A stretch of DNA of 64,000 bases from Nostoc sp. FACHB-110 (GTDB lineage: Bacteria > Cyanobacteriota > Cyanobacteriia > Cyanobacteriales > Nostocaceae), in contig NZ_JACJRU010000007.1 in NCBI RefSeq assembly GCF_014697425.1, positions 152,634-216,633 of the forward strand, in the 5' to 3' direction. The notes beneath the pieces are model-generated. The model saw only the letters and a program-made list of their open reading frames with translations. It had not been told where the DNA came from and searched no databases. This document shows, piece by piece, positions 1-10,600 of the stretch; position 1 is the stretch's first letter; every line of letters starts with the position of its first letter. Position numbers and translations under genes: made by a program.

Positions 1-1
1 T

Positions 2-955
2 TTGATTCCGGTGACAGAACGCTTACGGTTTTTAGTGGCGTTTCGTCCAGCAATTATGTCACCTTCCCTCGCGGTGAGGATGGCGGCTACCTTTGACCAA
101 CTTTCTAACGGCCGCATTATTTTAAATGTGGTGACTGGTGGCGACTCCAAAGAATTAGCCAAAGATGGCGTTTTCTTAGACCATGACCAGCGTTATGAAT
201 TGACTGATGAATTTTTAACAATTTGGCGATCGCTTATGCAAGGCGATGATGTAACCTTCAAAGGTCGCCACCTGCAAGTTGAGGGTGCTAAATTACAATT
301 CCCCCCAGTCCAAAAACCCTACCCTACCTTATATTTTGGTGGTTCTTCTGATGCAGCTTTGCAAGTTGCAGCCAAACACATCGATGTTTATTTAACTTGG
401 GGTGAACCACCAGCCCAAGTTGCCGAAAAAATTGCTAAAGTTCGCCAATTAGCAGCCGAACAAGGTAGAACAGTCCGTTTTGGCATTCGGATGCACGTTA
501 TTGTCCGGGAAACCACCCAAAAGGCTTGGGATGCAGCCAACGAACTAATCAAATATCTTGATGATGACACAATTGCTGCTGCTCACAAACGCTTTGTCCA
601 GTCAGAATCAGCAGGACAACGGCGGATGGCGCAGCTAAATAACGGTAGTCGCCAAAATTTAGAAATCAGTCCGAATTTATGGTCTGGTGTCGGCTTAGTC
701 CGGGGTGGTGCGGGTACAGCCTTAGTCGGAGATCCAGACACCGTAGCAGCGAGAATCCAGGAATATGCTGATTTAGGAATTGATACCTTTGTATTTTCCG
801 GCTACCCCCACTTAGAAGAAGCTTATCGCGTCGCTGAGTTACTTTTCCCCCGCTTACCACTGCAAACTTCGCAAAACGCCATACCACAGCAATTACCAAC
901 ACCCTTTAACGAGTTTGTCACCAAGACAGATTTACTTAAACCCCAGCCTGTGTAG
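2..955 (+). CDS. ssuD: FMNH2-dependent alkanesulfonate monooxygenase, 5' end missing
   Basis: Desulfonates alkanesulfonates with FMNH2 and O2 to release sulfite, normally as part of sulfonate-sulfur scavenging in the cytoplasm. The visible 317 residues match the luciferase-like monooxygenase SsuD from its central barrel onward: [12 protein letters not shown], the [12 protein letters not shown] segment, [15 protein letters not shown] and the [12 protein letters not shown] block are all typical. SsuD is usually about 380 residues, so roughly 65 N-terminal residues lie before the window; the TTG at the left edge is not the real start. The next gene starts 44 bases downstream and encodes another flavin-dependent monooxygenase, which suggests one sulfur-acquisition operon. 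No ssuABC transport genes are visible because the window begins here. Family assignment is firm; the exact substrate range is inferred. Confidence 0.9.
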   Translation: MIPVTERLRFLVAFRPAIMSPSLAVRMAATFDQLSNGRIILNVVTGGDSKELAKDGVFLDHDQRYELTDEFLTIWRSLMQGDDVTFKGRHLQVEGAKLQFPPVQKPYPTLYFGGSSDAALQVAAKHIDVYLTWGEPPAQVAEKIAKVRQLAAEQGRTVRFGIRMHVIVRETTQKAWDAANELIKYLDDDTIAAAHKRFVQSESAGQRRMAQLNNGSRQNLEISPNLWSGVGLVRGGAGTALVGDPDTVAARIQEYADLGIDTFVFSGYPHLEEAYRVAELLFPRLPLQTSQNAIPQQLPTPFNEFVTKTDLLKPQPV

Positions 956-999
956 TTGCAGGCGATCGCATTTATGTTTCTACCATAAGGATAAAAGTA

Positions 1000-2325
1000 A
1001 TGAGTACGCCAAAAAAACAATTGAAACTGGGTGCATTTTTATCCAGTAGTGGACATCACCTAGCCTCATGGCGGTATCCCAATGCACAGGCTAACGGTGG
1101 TTTGAATATTCAGCATTTTAAACGCCTGGCAAAGACCGCAGAACGGGGAAAATTTGATATGATTTTCTTTGCTGATGGTGTAGCTGTGCGCGATCGCGGT
1201 CAAGGTACAGAAGTTTTAAGCCGTAATGGCAAACTCGTCCATTTTGAACCACTGACTCTACTATCAGCTTTGTCTGTAGTCACAGAACGCATTGGCTTAA
1301 CCGCGACAGTCTCTACCACCTACAACGAACCTTATCACCTCGCTCGGAAGTTTGCTTCTCTTGACTATCTTAGTGGTGGCCGTGCTGGTTGGAATCTCGT
1401 CACCTCTGCCACTGAATCAGAAGCGTTGAATTTCAACCGCGAACAACACATGGAACATACTCTGCGCTACGAACGCGCCCGTGAGTTTGTTGATGTTGTT
1501 ACCAAACTTTGGGACAGTTGGGAAGATGATGCTTTGTTGCAAGATAAAGAATCAGGTATTTACTTCGACCCAGATAAACTACACGTTCCCAACCACAAAG
1601 GCGAACATTTTGCGGTGCGCGGCCCGTTGAATGTCGCTCGTCCTATCCAAGGATACCCAGTAATAATTCAAGCTGGTTCTTCGGAAGATGGTAAAAATCT
1701 CGCTGCCCAAACAGCAGAAGTGATATTTACTGCCCAGCAAACCCTAGAAGAAGCCCAAGCCTTCTACGCAGATGTCAAAGGCCGACTCGCCCAATATGGA
1801 CGTTCCCCAGACCATCTCAAAATTATGCCTGGTGTGTTCCCCGTCATTGGCAGAACTGAACAAGAAGCCAAGGATAAATTCGAGCAAATTCAAGAGTTAA
1901 TTGATCCTGTGGTTGGCTTGAATTTGTTGGGAGGAATGATTGGTGGATTTGATTTATCAGCCTACCCATTAGATGGGCCATTACCTGAATTGCCAGAGAC
2001 AAACGGTGGTAAAAGCCGTCAAAAACTGTTGACAGATTTAGCCCGACGAGAAAATTTAACAATTCGCCAACTGTATTTATCAATTGCTGGGGCGCGGGGA
2101 CATCGGCAAATTCTCGGCACACCAGAACAAATTGCTGACCAATTAGAAGAGTGGTTTATTCATGGTGGGGCTGATGGATTTAATATTATGCCGCCTTGGC
2201 TACCGGGAGGCTTGGATGAATTTGTCGATTTGGTCATCCCCGAACTGCAACGCCGGGGATTATTCCGCACTGAGTACGAAGGTTGGATACTCAATACTTC
2301 TCGGTTAAGGACAAAAGCAAGGTAA
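1000..2325 (+). CDS. NtaA/SnaA/DmoA-family FMN-dependent monooxygenase
   Basis: A 441-residue luciferase-like (LLM class) monooxygenase of the NtaA/SnaA/DszA/DmoA group, which uses reduced flavin from a partner reductase to oxidise sulfur- or nitrogen-containing small molecules. Supporting sequence: the N-terminal LGAFLSSSGHHLASWRYP block, FDMIFFADG near residue 50, ERIGLTATVSTTYNEPYHLAR and SGGRAGWNLVTSA near residue 130, all hallmarks of this subgroup, and a full-family length. The ATG at 1000 is preceded by a purine-rich AAGGA stretch. Being directly downstream of ssuD makes use of an organosulfur compound (dimethyl sulfide- or sulfone-like) likely, but the substrate cannot be read from sequence. 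No flavin reductase is visible next to it. Confidence 0.85.
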   Translation: MSTPKKQLKLGAFLSSSGHHLASWRYPNAQANGGLNIQHFKRLAKTAERGKFDMIFFADGVAVRDRGQGTEVLSRNGKLVHFEPLTLLSALSVVTERIGLTATVSTTYNEPYHLARKFASLDYLSGGRAGWNLVTSATESEALNFNREQHMEHTLRYERAREFVDVVTKLWDSWEDDALLQDKESGIYFDPDKLHVPNHKGEHFAVRGPLNVARPIQGYPVIIQAGSSEDGKNLAAQTAEVIFTAQQTLEEAQAFYADVKGRLAQYGRSPDHLKIMPGVFPVIGRTEQEAKDKFEQIQELIDPVVGLNLLGGMIGGFDLSAYPLDGPLPELPETNGGKSRQKLLTDLARRENLTIRQLYLSIAGARGHRQILGTPEQIADQLEEWFIHGGADGFNIMPPWLPGGLDEFVDLVIPELQRRGLFRTEYEGWILNTSRLRTKAR

Positions 2326-2350
2326 AGTGATAATTGTTCACCAAGAAGAG

Positions 2351-2632
2351 TGATGTAAAAAACTGGTGCTGCTAAAAGATTTCTCCTTGATCACGCCAAC
2401 GCTAGAAGCAGAGTTAATATTCAAAGCGATAGAAACAGTGATTTCCCCGTCTGTAATTAGACAAACTCTACTAGAGACAGGGAGTTGTGAAGAGCGGTCA
2501 CGGAAATTGCCATCTGGGCTGGTAGTGTGTCTGGTCATAGCAATGAATCTATGGTCATCAGATGCAATGGGGGAGGTACTGAAAAATCTGGTGAGTGGAT
2601 TAAGTAGAGAATGGACGCGGTTAGGGAAGTAT
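2351..2632 (+). pseudogene. IS4-type transposase N-terminal remnant
   Basis: A short open stretch whose translation (LLKDFSLITPTLEAEL, then RKLPSGLVVCLVIAMNLW, then VLKNLVSGL and WTRLGKYW) matches the N-terminal domain of IS4-family transposases. It stops after about 95 residues, whereas a functional transposase is over 400, and the catalytic DDE core is absent. No clear terminal inverted repeat is left. It is joined on its right side to a toxin fragment in another frame (2625-2870), so it is either the scar of an insertion into that toxin gene or a chance fusion of two scraps. The family match rests on motif recognition only. Confidence 0.6.
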
Positions 2633-2870
2633 TGGGTTAGATGTAACTTTACCCAATCGCTTTGAAAATAGAATTTTACGTATAGATGTCTCAACAATGA
2701 TGTTATGGGGAAACCTAGTTGGACAACTAGAACTTTCGGGGCGACCTCTACCTGTCATGGATTCTTTAATTGCTGCCTTAGCCCTGCAACATTCTCTAAT
2801 ATTAGTCACTCGCAACGAAAATGATTTTGCCGGAACAGGGATTGTCATCTTTAATCCTTGGTCTGGTTAG
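2625..2870 (+). pseudogene. VapC-like PIN-domain toxin, C-terminal remnant
   Basis: Reading from a stop codon at 2622, the frame encodes about 80 residues that match the C-terminal half of a VapC ribonuclease toxin: RILRIDVSTMMLWG, then PVMDSLIAALALQH, then LVTRNENDFAGTG and IFNPW before the TAG. The MDSLIAA and TRNxxDF blocks carry the conserved PIN acidic residues. The N-terminal half, including the first catalytic Asp, is missing and is replaced by the IS4-type transposase scrap. No antitoxin gene is seen upstream, where the monooxygenase genes lie. No start codon with a ribosome binding site is apparent, so this is read as a dead fragment. Confidence 0.65.
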
Positions 2871-3620
2871 TTGTTACCAACTCAAAAGCCGAGCTTTAAA
2901 GTTTAGAGCATTATATAAAGCTTGTATGAACTAATTCTTGGCTTCCAGAAGTATCCTTATGTTAATTAATCATATTTAGTTATATCTTTTAGAGCAACTC
3001 TCATCAAATAATCATTGTTTACGTATAATTAAATGTATTACTAAATACAACGTCATATTTTTTCTCAATAAAAAATGAAAAATAAAGCAGATTATCAAAC
3101 TAATAATAAAAATAAGAAATATCTTTATATAAAAGATAACCTGCAAATTATATTAAGAATTTATTACATTAGTTTTATTTAAGAATTTATTTTGAATTTC
3201 TAGTAAAGATGTTTATTTTCTTGACAAAACAATGATATCTATTGAGTTACGGCTAGAGTAAAAGCTCTTATATCTTCAGCTATATGAATTTTCATTTGCG
3301 GAATCAATAATTTTCGATGCGTCACTATTAGTGATTAAGCAAATGATAAGTCATGAATAAACTGTTGCTAAATCAACAGTATTGTTTTCTATCGTTCTCT
3401 ATTCAGATTCAAGCTAACAAATCTTCATCGTAGAAGATGAGATAAATATTGTTTTCTCAAGTATCAATAAGCGGCTGTCTAATTGATTGGTAATAATGCC
3501 AATGCTGAAATTCTGCAACAGTCAGATAAATACTTTTTGAGAAAATATTGCCGTTATTTTTTACTGTCCAGGCAAATTAGTCTACCACACACAATCATTC
3601 AAATTTAGAGGATTTTGATT
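2871..3620. other. AT-rich intergenic region upstream of RTX-like gene
   Basis: About 750 bases without a convincing gene on either strand. It is clearly AT-rich with many short runs of A and T. The last bases contain AGAGGA at 3606-3611, a good ribosome binding site for the ATG at 3621. The rest probably holds the promoter of that gene, but no specific operator or RNA gene was recognised. Confidence 0.5.
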
Positions 3621-5087
3621 ATGCCTAGATTGACAGTTCCACCAAATATCATAGGCACTGCTGGTAACGACACACTGGTTGGTGAAGATATAAATCAATC
3701 TTCAGCAATAGGTATTGATATTTTAACTGGAGGTTTCATTTGTACACGAGGCGGGAATGACACTATTAGGGGTACTGGTACTGGCAGCAATGGTAGTGCG
3801 GGGATTGGCAGCGGCGGACTAGGCCTTATGGGGACTGGCATCAGCAACAGTGGCAGTCTGTATACTGGCAATGGAGATGACGCTATCACTGGCATTGGTT
3901 CTGGCGGTTCTGGCGGCAATGCTAGTGGTAGTAGTCCCTCTGGTGGTATCACCAGAGGCGGCGATGGCGATGCAGGGATTGGCATCAGTAATAGTAGCAG
4001 TCTGTATACTGGCAATGGAAACGACACTATCACTGGCACTGGTTCTGGCGGTTCTGGCGGCAGCAGCAACAGCGGCGGTTTTGGTAGTGTCAACTTTGCT
4101 GGCAATGGCAATGCGGGGATTGGCATCAGCAATAGTGGCAGTCTGTATACTGGCAATGGAGATGATGCTATCATTGGCACTGGTTCTGGTGGTTCTGGCG
4201 GCAGCAGCGGTAACAGCAGTTTCAGCAGAGGCGGCAACGGCGATGCAGGGACTGGAATTAGCAACAGTGGCAGTCTGTATACTGGCAATGGAAATGACAT
4301 TATCACTGGTACTGGCTCTGGCGGTTCTGGCGGCGGCATAGGTGGTTTCAGCAGAGGCGGCAACAACGGCAACGGCAATGCAGGGACTGGAATTAGCAAC
4401 AGTGGCAGTCTGTATACTGGCAATGGAAACGACACTATCACTGGCACTGGTTCTGGCGGTTCTGGCGGCAAGACCAACGGTGGTTTTGGAAGTCCCAACT
4501 TCCTCGCCGGCTCTGGTGGTCAAGGGATTGGCATCAGTAACTTTAAAGAAGCTCTCATCTCTACTGGAAGTGGTAATGACACAATTAAGGGTTATGGGAA
4601 TAGTTCAGACCCAAATGCACTCGCTTATGGAATATTCAACAATGGTCTCATTGATACTGGTAATGGTCGTGACATCCTAACCGGACAAGCTACAGCAACA
4701 GTTGGTGGTACTGTCTATGGCATTTATGGAACAGGAACCATCAACACAGGTAGTGGCAATGATGAAGTTACAGCCACCAGTACCATCAATGAAGTTCAAC
4801 AAAAGGTCAGTATCGGTGGTGGTATCAAAATTGATCTAGGCACTGGAGATGATAAATTTCAAGGGTTTGGTAATGGAACTGTTGATGGTGGAAATGGTTT
4901 TGACACCCTAGACCTTAGTGCTTTCAATCGCTCCCAACTAGTTATTTCTGGCGTAATATCAGGCAATGTCCTGAATCCGGCTAACATTTCATTTAATAAC
5001 AATGGAAATGTCGTAACACTCTCCACTACTGGCTTTGAGAATTTTATCTTTGCCGATACCACTTTGTCTTACAGCACTTTGGTTTAA
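3621..5087 (+). CDS. RTX-like glycine/asparagine-rich repeat protein
   Basis: A 488-residue protein rich in Gly, Ser, Asn and Asp. Repeated GNGNDTITG/GNGDDAITG motifs resemble the calcium-binding GGxGxDxxx nonapeptides of RTX (hemolysin-type) proteins, which fold as beta-rolls once secreted by type I systems. The N-terminus (PRLTVPPNIIGTAGNDTLVG) begins the repeat fold almost at once and has no Sec signal peptide, as expected for type I substrates. Residues about 70-310 form five near-identical units (SGSLYTGNG core), then a more diverged part follows and the C-terminus resembles the variable secretion end of RTX proteins. The start at 3621 (ATG) is preferred over the upstream in-frame TTG because AGAGGA sits nine bases before it. 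Function (S-layer, adhesin or enzyme scaffold) cannot be told; no catalytic domain is visible. Confidence 0.7.
   Translation: MPRLTVPPNIIGTAGNDTLVGEDINQSSAIGIDILTGGFICTRGGNDTIRGTGTGSNGSAGIGSGGLGLMGTGISNSGSLYTGNGDDAITGIGSGGSGGNASGSSPSGGITRGGDGDAGIGISNSSSLYTGNGNDTITGTGSGGSGGSSNSGGFGSVNFAGNGNAGIGISNSGSLYTGNGDDAIIGTGSGGSGGSSGNSSFSRGGNGDAGTGISNSGSLYTGNGNDIITGTGSGGSGGGIGGFSRGGNNGNGNAGTGISNSGSLYTGNGNDTITGTGSGGSGGKTNGGFGSPNFLAGSGGQGIGISNFKEALISTGSGNDTIKGYGNSSDPNALAYGIFNNGLIDTGNGRDILTGQATATVGGTVYGIYGTGTINTGSGNDEVTATSTINEVQQKVSIGGGIKIDLGTGDDKFQGFGNGTVDGGNGFDTLDLSAFNRSQLVISGVISGNVLNPANISFNNNGNVVTLSTTGFENFIFADTTLSYSTLV
3837..4529 (+). repeat. In-frame tandem repeat of five units in RTX-like gene
   Basis: Five copies of a highly similar unit begin near 3837, 3981, 4122, 4254 and 4389, with a diverged sixth beginning near 4530. 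Unit lengths are about 132-144 bases, always a multiple of three, so copy-number change keeps the frame. Each copy encodes a GIS-N-SGSLYTGNG core followed by a TGSGGSGG linker of variable length. Near-identity at the DNA level across copies points to recent duplication or gene conversion. Confidence 0.85.
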
Positions 5088-5480
5088 AGACACAATTGCC
5101 ACAATCGTAAATTACTTAAAGCAATGGCGTATGCCTTGATCATCTTTTGACCGTTGTATGTTTCACGCCCGCTCATCAAGAAAAACGAGCAGATGTTTGT
5201 ACCAACGGGCGATATCTGCAACAAGCTAGTCTTACGCGCTGCTGTGCTGGGTTGGGTGATTAGGATTTTAGGCTAACGGGCTTGAGCCACTCTATTATTA
5301 ACTCTTAACCGAGAAGTATTGGCTGGACACTGAGAGAACATCTTGGTTTGCCTCGTCCTGTTAACCAATTCAGCAAGATTAAGGCTAATTCTGAGCCTGT
5401 AGCAGTATAAGAAATTATGCTAAGTGGAGGTAATAGGTCAATAGGCTTGGGTTAAGGTTATTTGTGATGTTTCCAAATCT
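5088..5480. other. Intergenic region after RTX-like gene
   Basis: About 400 bases between the RTX-like stop codon and a palindromic repeat at 5481. No gene or clear transposase fragment could be recognised in any frame. The tail ends of the two flanking convergent genes meet in this region. Confidence 0.4.
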
Positions 5481-5509
5481 GTAGAGACGGTGCAATGCAA
5501 CGTCTCTAC
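5481..5509. repeat. 29-bp dispersed palindrome (copy 1)
   Basis: A near-perfect palindrome with arms GTAGAGACG and CGTCTCTAC around GTGCAATGCAA. A second copy with the same layout lies at 31352-31380. Short dispersed palindromes of this type are common between genes in filamentous cyanobacteria. No function is known from the sequence. Confidence 0.8.
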
Positions 5510-5564
5510 AAATGTTATCGGTTGAATTATCTGATAGGTAGCATTGGAGGGGGTTTCAATCCTC

Positions 5565-5594
5565 TTGAGGGTGCAGTCTTCACTACACCCTCAA
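5565..5594 (-). terminator. Stem-loop downstream of hybrid kinase gene
   Basis: Perfect 9-base arms TTGAGGGTG and CACCCTCAA separated by 12 bases, placed 16 bases beyond the stop of the minus-strand hybrid kinase gene. There is no good T-run after the stem, so it may be an RNA 3' stabilising hairpin rather than a classical terminator. Confidence 0.4.
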
Positions 5595-5610
5595 CCCTAC
5601 ACCCCAAACC

Positions 5611-7605
5611 TTATTCTCTGTTATGTGCTTTAACTAAGTTGCTAGACTGCTGCGCCAGAATGCTGTGTAAGGTCTGCAATAACTCTTTGGTTGTGTATGG
5701 CTTCGGAATAAACTTTTTGATTCCTGGTATTTTGGTTAGTTTATCGCTAGCATTCAGACCACTAACAGCCACCACTTTGACTTGAGAATTCATTTTTTGC
5801 AAAGTGCTAATGGCAGTTGCCCCATCCATTGATGGCATCATCATATCCATCAAGACTAAGCTAATTTTAGCTTCATGTTGGGCATAAAGAGCGATCGCTT
5901 CAATGCCATTACTGGCTGTCATTACTTTGTAGTTGTAAGTTTCGAGGGAAATTTTGGTTGTTTCTAAAATTCCGCTTTCATCATCGACTACTAAAATTAA
6001 TTCTCCGTTACCTTTGAGCAATTCTAAGTCTTCCCCTAGGGTCGTTTTTGCTACTTCCACGGCTGGTAAAAAGACTTTAAATTCTGTACCCTTACTAACT
6101 TGACTAGCCACCGTCACAAAACCACCATGACTTTGGATGATACCCCTGACGGTGGATAAACCTAAGCCTGTACCTTTGCCAAGTTCTTTAGTAGTAAAAA
6201 ACGGCTCGAAAATTCTATCAATGATTTCTGAGGGCATTCCCACGCCTGTATCTGCAACAGTAATTACAATATAAGCACCAACACGGGCATCTAGATTCAT
6301 ACGTGCATACTGTTCATCGATGTAAATATTTTCCGCAGAAATGGTGATATTGCCACCGCTCGGCATAGCATCACGGGCATTGACTACTAAGTTCATCATT
6401 AATTGATGTAAGTGTGTTGCATCACCAATGACTGCCCAAAGTCCTGGTTGAATTTGCGTGGTCAATTCCAGGGATTTCGGGAAAGTTTCGTGGAAAATTT
6501 GCTGAATTTCAAAGAACAGATGACTGATTTGCACAATGGTACGCTGACCTTCCACACCGCGCGCAAACTGCAAGACTTGTTTAACTAAAGCAGCCCCCCG
6601 TTTAGAATTATTTTCTATGGTTTTCAACATTTGTTGATTGCGCTCATTGGTATCGGGCAGTTTCAATTGCAGAAGTTGTGCTGCTGTCAAAATGGGAGTC
6701 AATATATTATTGAGGTCATGAGCGATACCACTAGCTAAAGTGCCAATACTTTCTAGACGTTGGGCGCGGAGAATTTGACTTTCTAAATGTTTCTTTTCGG
6801 TAATATCAGTATTAACTGTTAAGATTGATTTTGGTTGACCGTTGCGATCGCGCATTAAAGTCCAACGGCTAGAAACAATCACATTTTTTCCTTGCTTGTT
6901 AATTTGCTTTAATTCCCCATGCCAAAAACCCGAATCAGCGATACCTGCATAAATACTTTGAATTTGCGATAAGCTATCTGGTGGATATAAAAGTTGGCTG
7001 ACATCTTGACCAATTACTTCTGTTGCTGGCCAACCATATAAACTTTCAGCACCTTGATTCCAAAAACGAATTTGATTACCAAAATCTTTGACAATAATTG
7101 CATCGCTAGTAATATCTAACAAAGCAGCTTGTTCGCGGATTTTTTCTTCGACTTGTAAGCGTTCAGCAATTTCAGTTTCTAAACGTAAATTCTGTGCTTG
7201 CAGAGTTTTTGTGAGAGTTCTGAGTTTGAGATGCAGTTGAATTCTGGCTAATACTTCTTGATGTTGCAAGGGTTTAGTAAGGTAATCAACTGCACCCAAT
7301 TCAAAGCCTTTAATTTTATCTACGGTTTCTGAAAGTGCTGTCATAAAAATGACAGGTATATCTTGCGTTTTTTCACTTGTTTTCAGATGACGGCAAGTTG
7401 CAAAACCGTCCATTCCCGGCATGAGTATATCTAACAATATTAAATCAGGTGGAGCATATTCGGCTCTGGCGATCGCACTTTCACCATCTTCCGCAATCAA
7501 AACCGTAAATCCGGCTTGACCTAAAAAATCAAACAGCATTTCTAAATTGATGGGAGTGTCGTCAACAATTAAAATGACACTGGATTTATGAAAATTATTT
7601 GTCAT
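5611..7605 (-). CDS. Hybrid histidine kinase: receiver-PAS-HisKA-HATPase-receiver
   Basis: A 664-residue cytoplasmic two-component protein with no membrane segments. Order: N-terminal receiver (about 10-125; phospho-acceptor Asp in [13 protein letters not shown]), coiled linker, PAS domain (about 160-280), HisKA with the phospho-His in GIAHDLNN near residue 295, HATPase with the N box VNARDAMP and G boxes DTGVGMP and GKGTGLGLS (about 400-510), and a C-terminal receiver ([13 protein letters not shown], about 535-650). The HDLNN variant is typical of the NtrB-like HisKA group. It overlaps the end of the upstream giant kinase by an ATGA, so the two are translationally coupled and probably act in one phosphorelay, with the N-terminal receiver accepting phosphate from the partner. 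The signal is unknown. Confidence 0.9.
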   Translation of the reverse strand: MTNNFHKSSVILIVDDTPINLEMLFDFLGQAGFTVLIAEDGESAIARAEYAPPDLILLDILMPGMDGFATCRHLKTSEKTQDIPVIFMTALSETVDKIKGFELGAVDYLTKPLQHQEVLARIQLHLKLRTLTKTLQAQNLRLETEIAERLQVEEKIREQAALLDITSDAIIVKDFGNQIRFWNQGAESLYGWPATEVIGQDVSQLLYPPDSLSQIQSIYAGIADSGFWHGELKQINKQGKNVIVSSRWTLMRDRNGQPKSILTVNTDITEKKHLESQILRAQRLESIGTLASGIAHDLNNILTPILTAAQLLQLKLPDTNERNQQMLKTIENNSKRGAALVKQVLQFARGVEGQRTIVQISHLFFEIQQIFHETFPKSLELTTQIQPGLWAVIGDATHLHQLMMNLVVNARDAMPSGGNITISAENIYIDEQYARMNLDARVGAYIVITVADTGVGMPSEIIDRIFEPFFTTKELGKGTGLGLSTVRGIIQSHGGFVTVASQVSKGTEFKVFLPAVEVAKTTLGEDLELLKGNGELILVVDDESGILETTKISLETYNYKVMTASNGIEAIALYAQHEAKISLVLMDMMMPSMDGATAISTLQKMNSQVKVVAVSGLNASDKLTKIPGIKKFIPKPYTTKELLQTLHSILAQQSSNLVKAHNRE

Positions 7606-10600
7606 ACAGCCTCAGAATACTTTTGGAGAAACTCCAATATTTGTTTCCCTTTAAAACCTTTAGCAAGTTGATATAAATACCTAGCAAAAGGTTGCAACTC
7701 CTCATCCATTTCTTCTAGTTTTATAGCCCGTTCAGCAATGCTTTTTAAATCACCCCGCATAGCTAAATCTAGCAAAATTGCTAATTCGCTTGCCGAAGGA
7801 GTCACAATAGGAGTCTGAGATGTCCAGTTTAAGATATTAGTTGAACTTTTGCTCGCCTGTTTTATATCTTTTATCTTACTTTTATCTTCGTATACCCATT
7901 CCAATCTCAAGTGAAGCTGTAACTTTTCTAAAAGTTCGGCTTTTTGAATTGGTTTCGGCAGAAAATCATCACACCCTACCTTGCGGCTTTCTTGTTGATT
8001 AAATTCAAAGACACTCGCTGAGACAGCGATTACTATCACTTCTTTAAAGTTTTGTAGCAATCTAAGACGACGAGTAGCTTCAAACCCATCCATTCCTGTC
8101 ATTACCAAGTCCATAAAAATCAAATCTGGTTGAAAATCAGGAACTTTGTGAAGGCAATCTAACCCATCAGTTGCTTCGGCTACTGTAAAACCTAAAGGTT
8201 CTAAAATATTAACTAATACAGAGCGATTTGCCCATTTATCATCCACCACCATTATTTTGCGTTTAGCACCAGCAAAACCAATAATGTTAAGTTCGTTAAC
8301 ATTAACTTTTGTATGTTGCAAAACTTCTGGTAATTCTAAATCTAGCCAAAAAATACTGCCTTTCCCTAATTCACTGGTGACATATAAATCACTCCCCATC
8401 ATCTGGACTAATTGACGACTAATCGCCAAACCTAATCCAGTTCCTTCTGTTTTTAAGCTATTGTCTCCTACTTGCTTAAAAGGTAAAAATATCTCTTCTA
8501 ATTGCTCTGGGGCAATGCCAATGCCTGTATCTTCTACTTGAAATCTGATTTGGCAATTTGCTTCGTTAGAAATGGCTGGATTTGTTATCCATTTTTCATC
8601 CTGGTTTACATAGCCTACTTTAAAAGTGATGTTACCTTTGGCTGTAAACTTAACGGCATTACTGAGTAAATTCATTAAAACTTGGCGTAAACGTTTGTCA
8701 TCAGCACAAACTCGACTAGGAAGAGGATCTAACGGTTGATAAATTAAGCTAATTCCCTTTTGTTCGGCTCTAATGCGACAAATTTCGACTATTCCTGCTA
8801 AAAAAGCTAGAAAATTAAAATCTTGTAAATAAAGCTCCATTTTTCGAGCTTCTATTTTGGAGATGTCTAAAATATCATTAATCAGTGTTAGTAGATGTTC
8901 ACCACACTGATGGATAATATTTATGCCATTTTTTTGTTGAGCAGTTAAAGAGTTATCTGCTTGGAAGATTTGCGTATAACCCAAAATGCCATTGAGGGGG
9001 GTGCGGAGTTCATGACTCATGTTGGCAAGAAACTCACTTTTGGCACTATTGGCAGAGGCGGCTAACTCTTCAGCTTTTTGGCGATCTTTAATTTGTTGTT
9101 GTAATTGTAAATTTTTATCTTGTAATTGCAGAGTACGCTCTTCAACTTTTACTGCTAATGTTTTATTATACTCCTCTAACTCATTATAAAGTCGGGCATT
9201 TTCTAACGAAATTGCTGCCTGTGATGATAAGAGTTGTAAAATTTCTATCCTTTGAGGTGTAAATGCACCAGCAATTAATTTATTTTCTAAGTAAAGAATG
9301 CCAATGAGCTTGCCTTGATGAATAATCGGGCTACATAAAATAGATTTTGGTTGATGCTGAACAATATAACTATCTGTCGTAAATATTCCTTCACGACTCG
9401 CATCATTTAATACAATACTTTCTCTAGTCCGATATACATAATTAATAATATAGACAGATAATTGCTGACTTAATTCTCCAGGTGTTGACTGCTGTAAATT
9501 AATTTCCGATTTACCAAAACTACCAGAAGCTTCAATAAATAAATTACCTCCCCTCTCTAAAATTAAATATCCTGTTTCTGCGCCAGCATTTTCTAGGACA
9601 ATTTGCATTAATTTTGCTAGCAACTTATCAAACACAATTTCCTCAGAAAGAGCTTGTGAAGCTTTGATAACTGTTGCTAAATCAAAAGATTCATGAATAT
9701 TGGCCTTCAGAATGGGATTTTTTGCTAAGTTAGGTGTTGTTTGTGCTGACAGTCGAGAAAAAATTTGCGGATATGTTACTTCTAAATTCCGCAGTTTGGC
9801 TATTGCTCCCCATTTACCATAGCCATAGTAAGCATCAAGCAAATAAGTCTGCGCTACCTTGTCTTTACCGCACTCGAAATAAAATCTTGCTGCTAATTCA
9901 TTAGCTAAAGCTTCTTCTTGAATGTATCCATACTCTCTAGCTCCGGCAATGGCTTTGTCATAATATTCCATTGCTTGCCAATAATGCCCTAAAACTCGTG
10001 CTTTTTCTGCCTCAACAAGTTCATATTTATGCTGAAAATTCATCGGCGCATTGTTAGCCCACACTTGCATCTTTTCTTGGTTATCATCCACCTTACCCAA
10101 GAGATGTTTTTGCTGTTCGTTTGATGTCAAATGGTAAATTGCTAGTTGTGCTAAAGAATCATAAAAATAAAATACTGGCACATCTAAAAATGCCTTTACA
10201 CCATCTAAATACTGTTCTGCTTGTAAGGAATATTGTGCAGCTTGTTGATAACTACCAAATAAATAACAAAGAATTAGCTTGTTTAAATAAAAAAAATGGA
10301 TTCCTGTTCTATCATTTGCTGTCTGGAGCAATGCTTTATACTCATTGTATACTTCATCTAATAAACAACATTGATTGGCATCAGTTTGTTGTAAACTAAT
10401 TACTGCTTGATAAAAAATATTATTCCAAATAAAAGCATTTTCCTGTTTTAATTTAGATAAAACCTCACTAATGCTTGACATTTCTTTTGCCAAGCTTGGC
10501 AGTTCTTCTCCCATAAAATATAAATGCTGACACTTCTGAGCAGCAGCATAGCAAGCATATTCAAATTGACCATTTTCTAGACCAATAGAATAAGCATAAT

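Noticed and set aside
3695..4523. Two long minus-strand open frames, one Pro-rich, opposite the RTX-like repeat.
   Set aside because: They follow from the Gly/Asn/Ser-rich coding repeat read on the other strand. No ribosome binding site and no family resemblance; the plus-strand frame has both.
3850..4680. Plus-strand open frames in another phase over the RTX-like repeat (MAVCILAME...).
   Set aside because: They are repeats of the same DNA in a shifted frame; hydrophobic monotony is a by-product of the repeat.
5495..5785. Plus-strand 96-residue frame at the end of the hybrid kinase.
   Set aside because: It overlaps the C-terminal receiver of the kinase on the other strand and begins inside a palindromic repeat.
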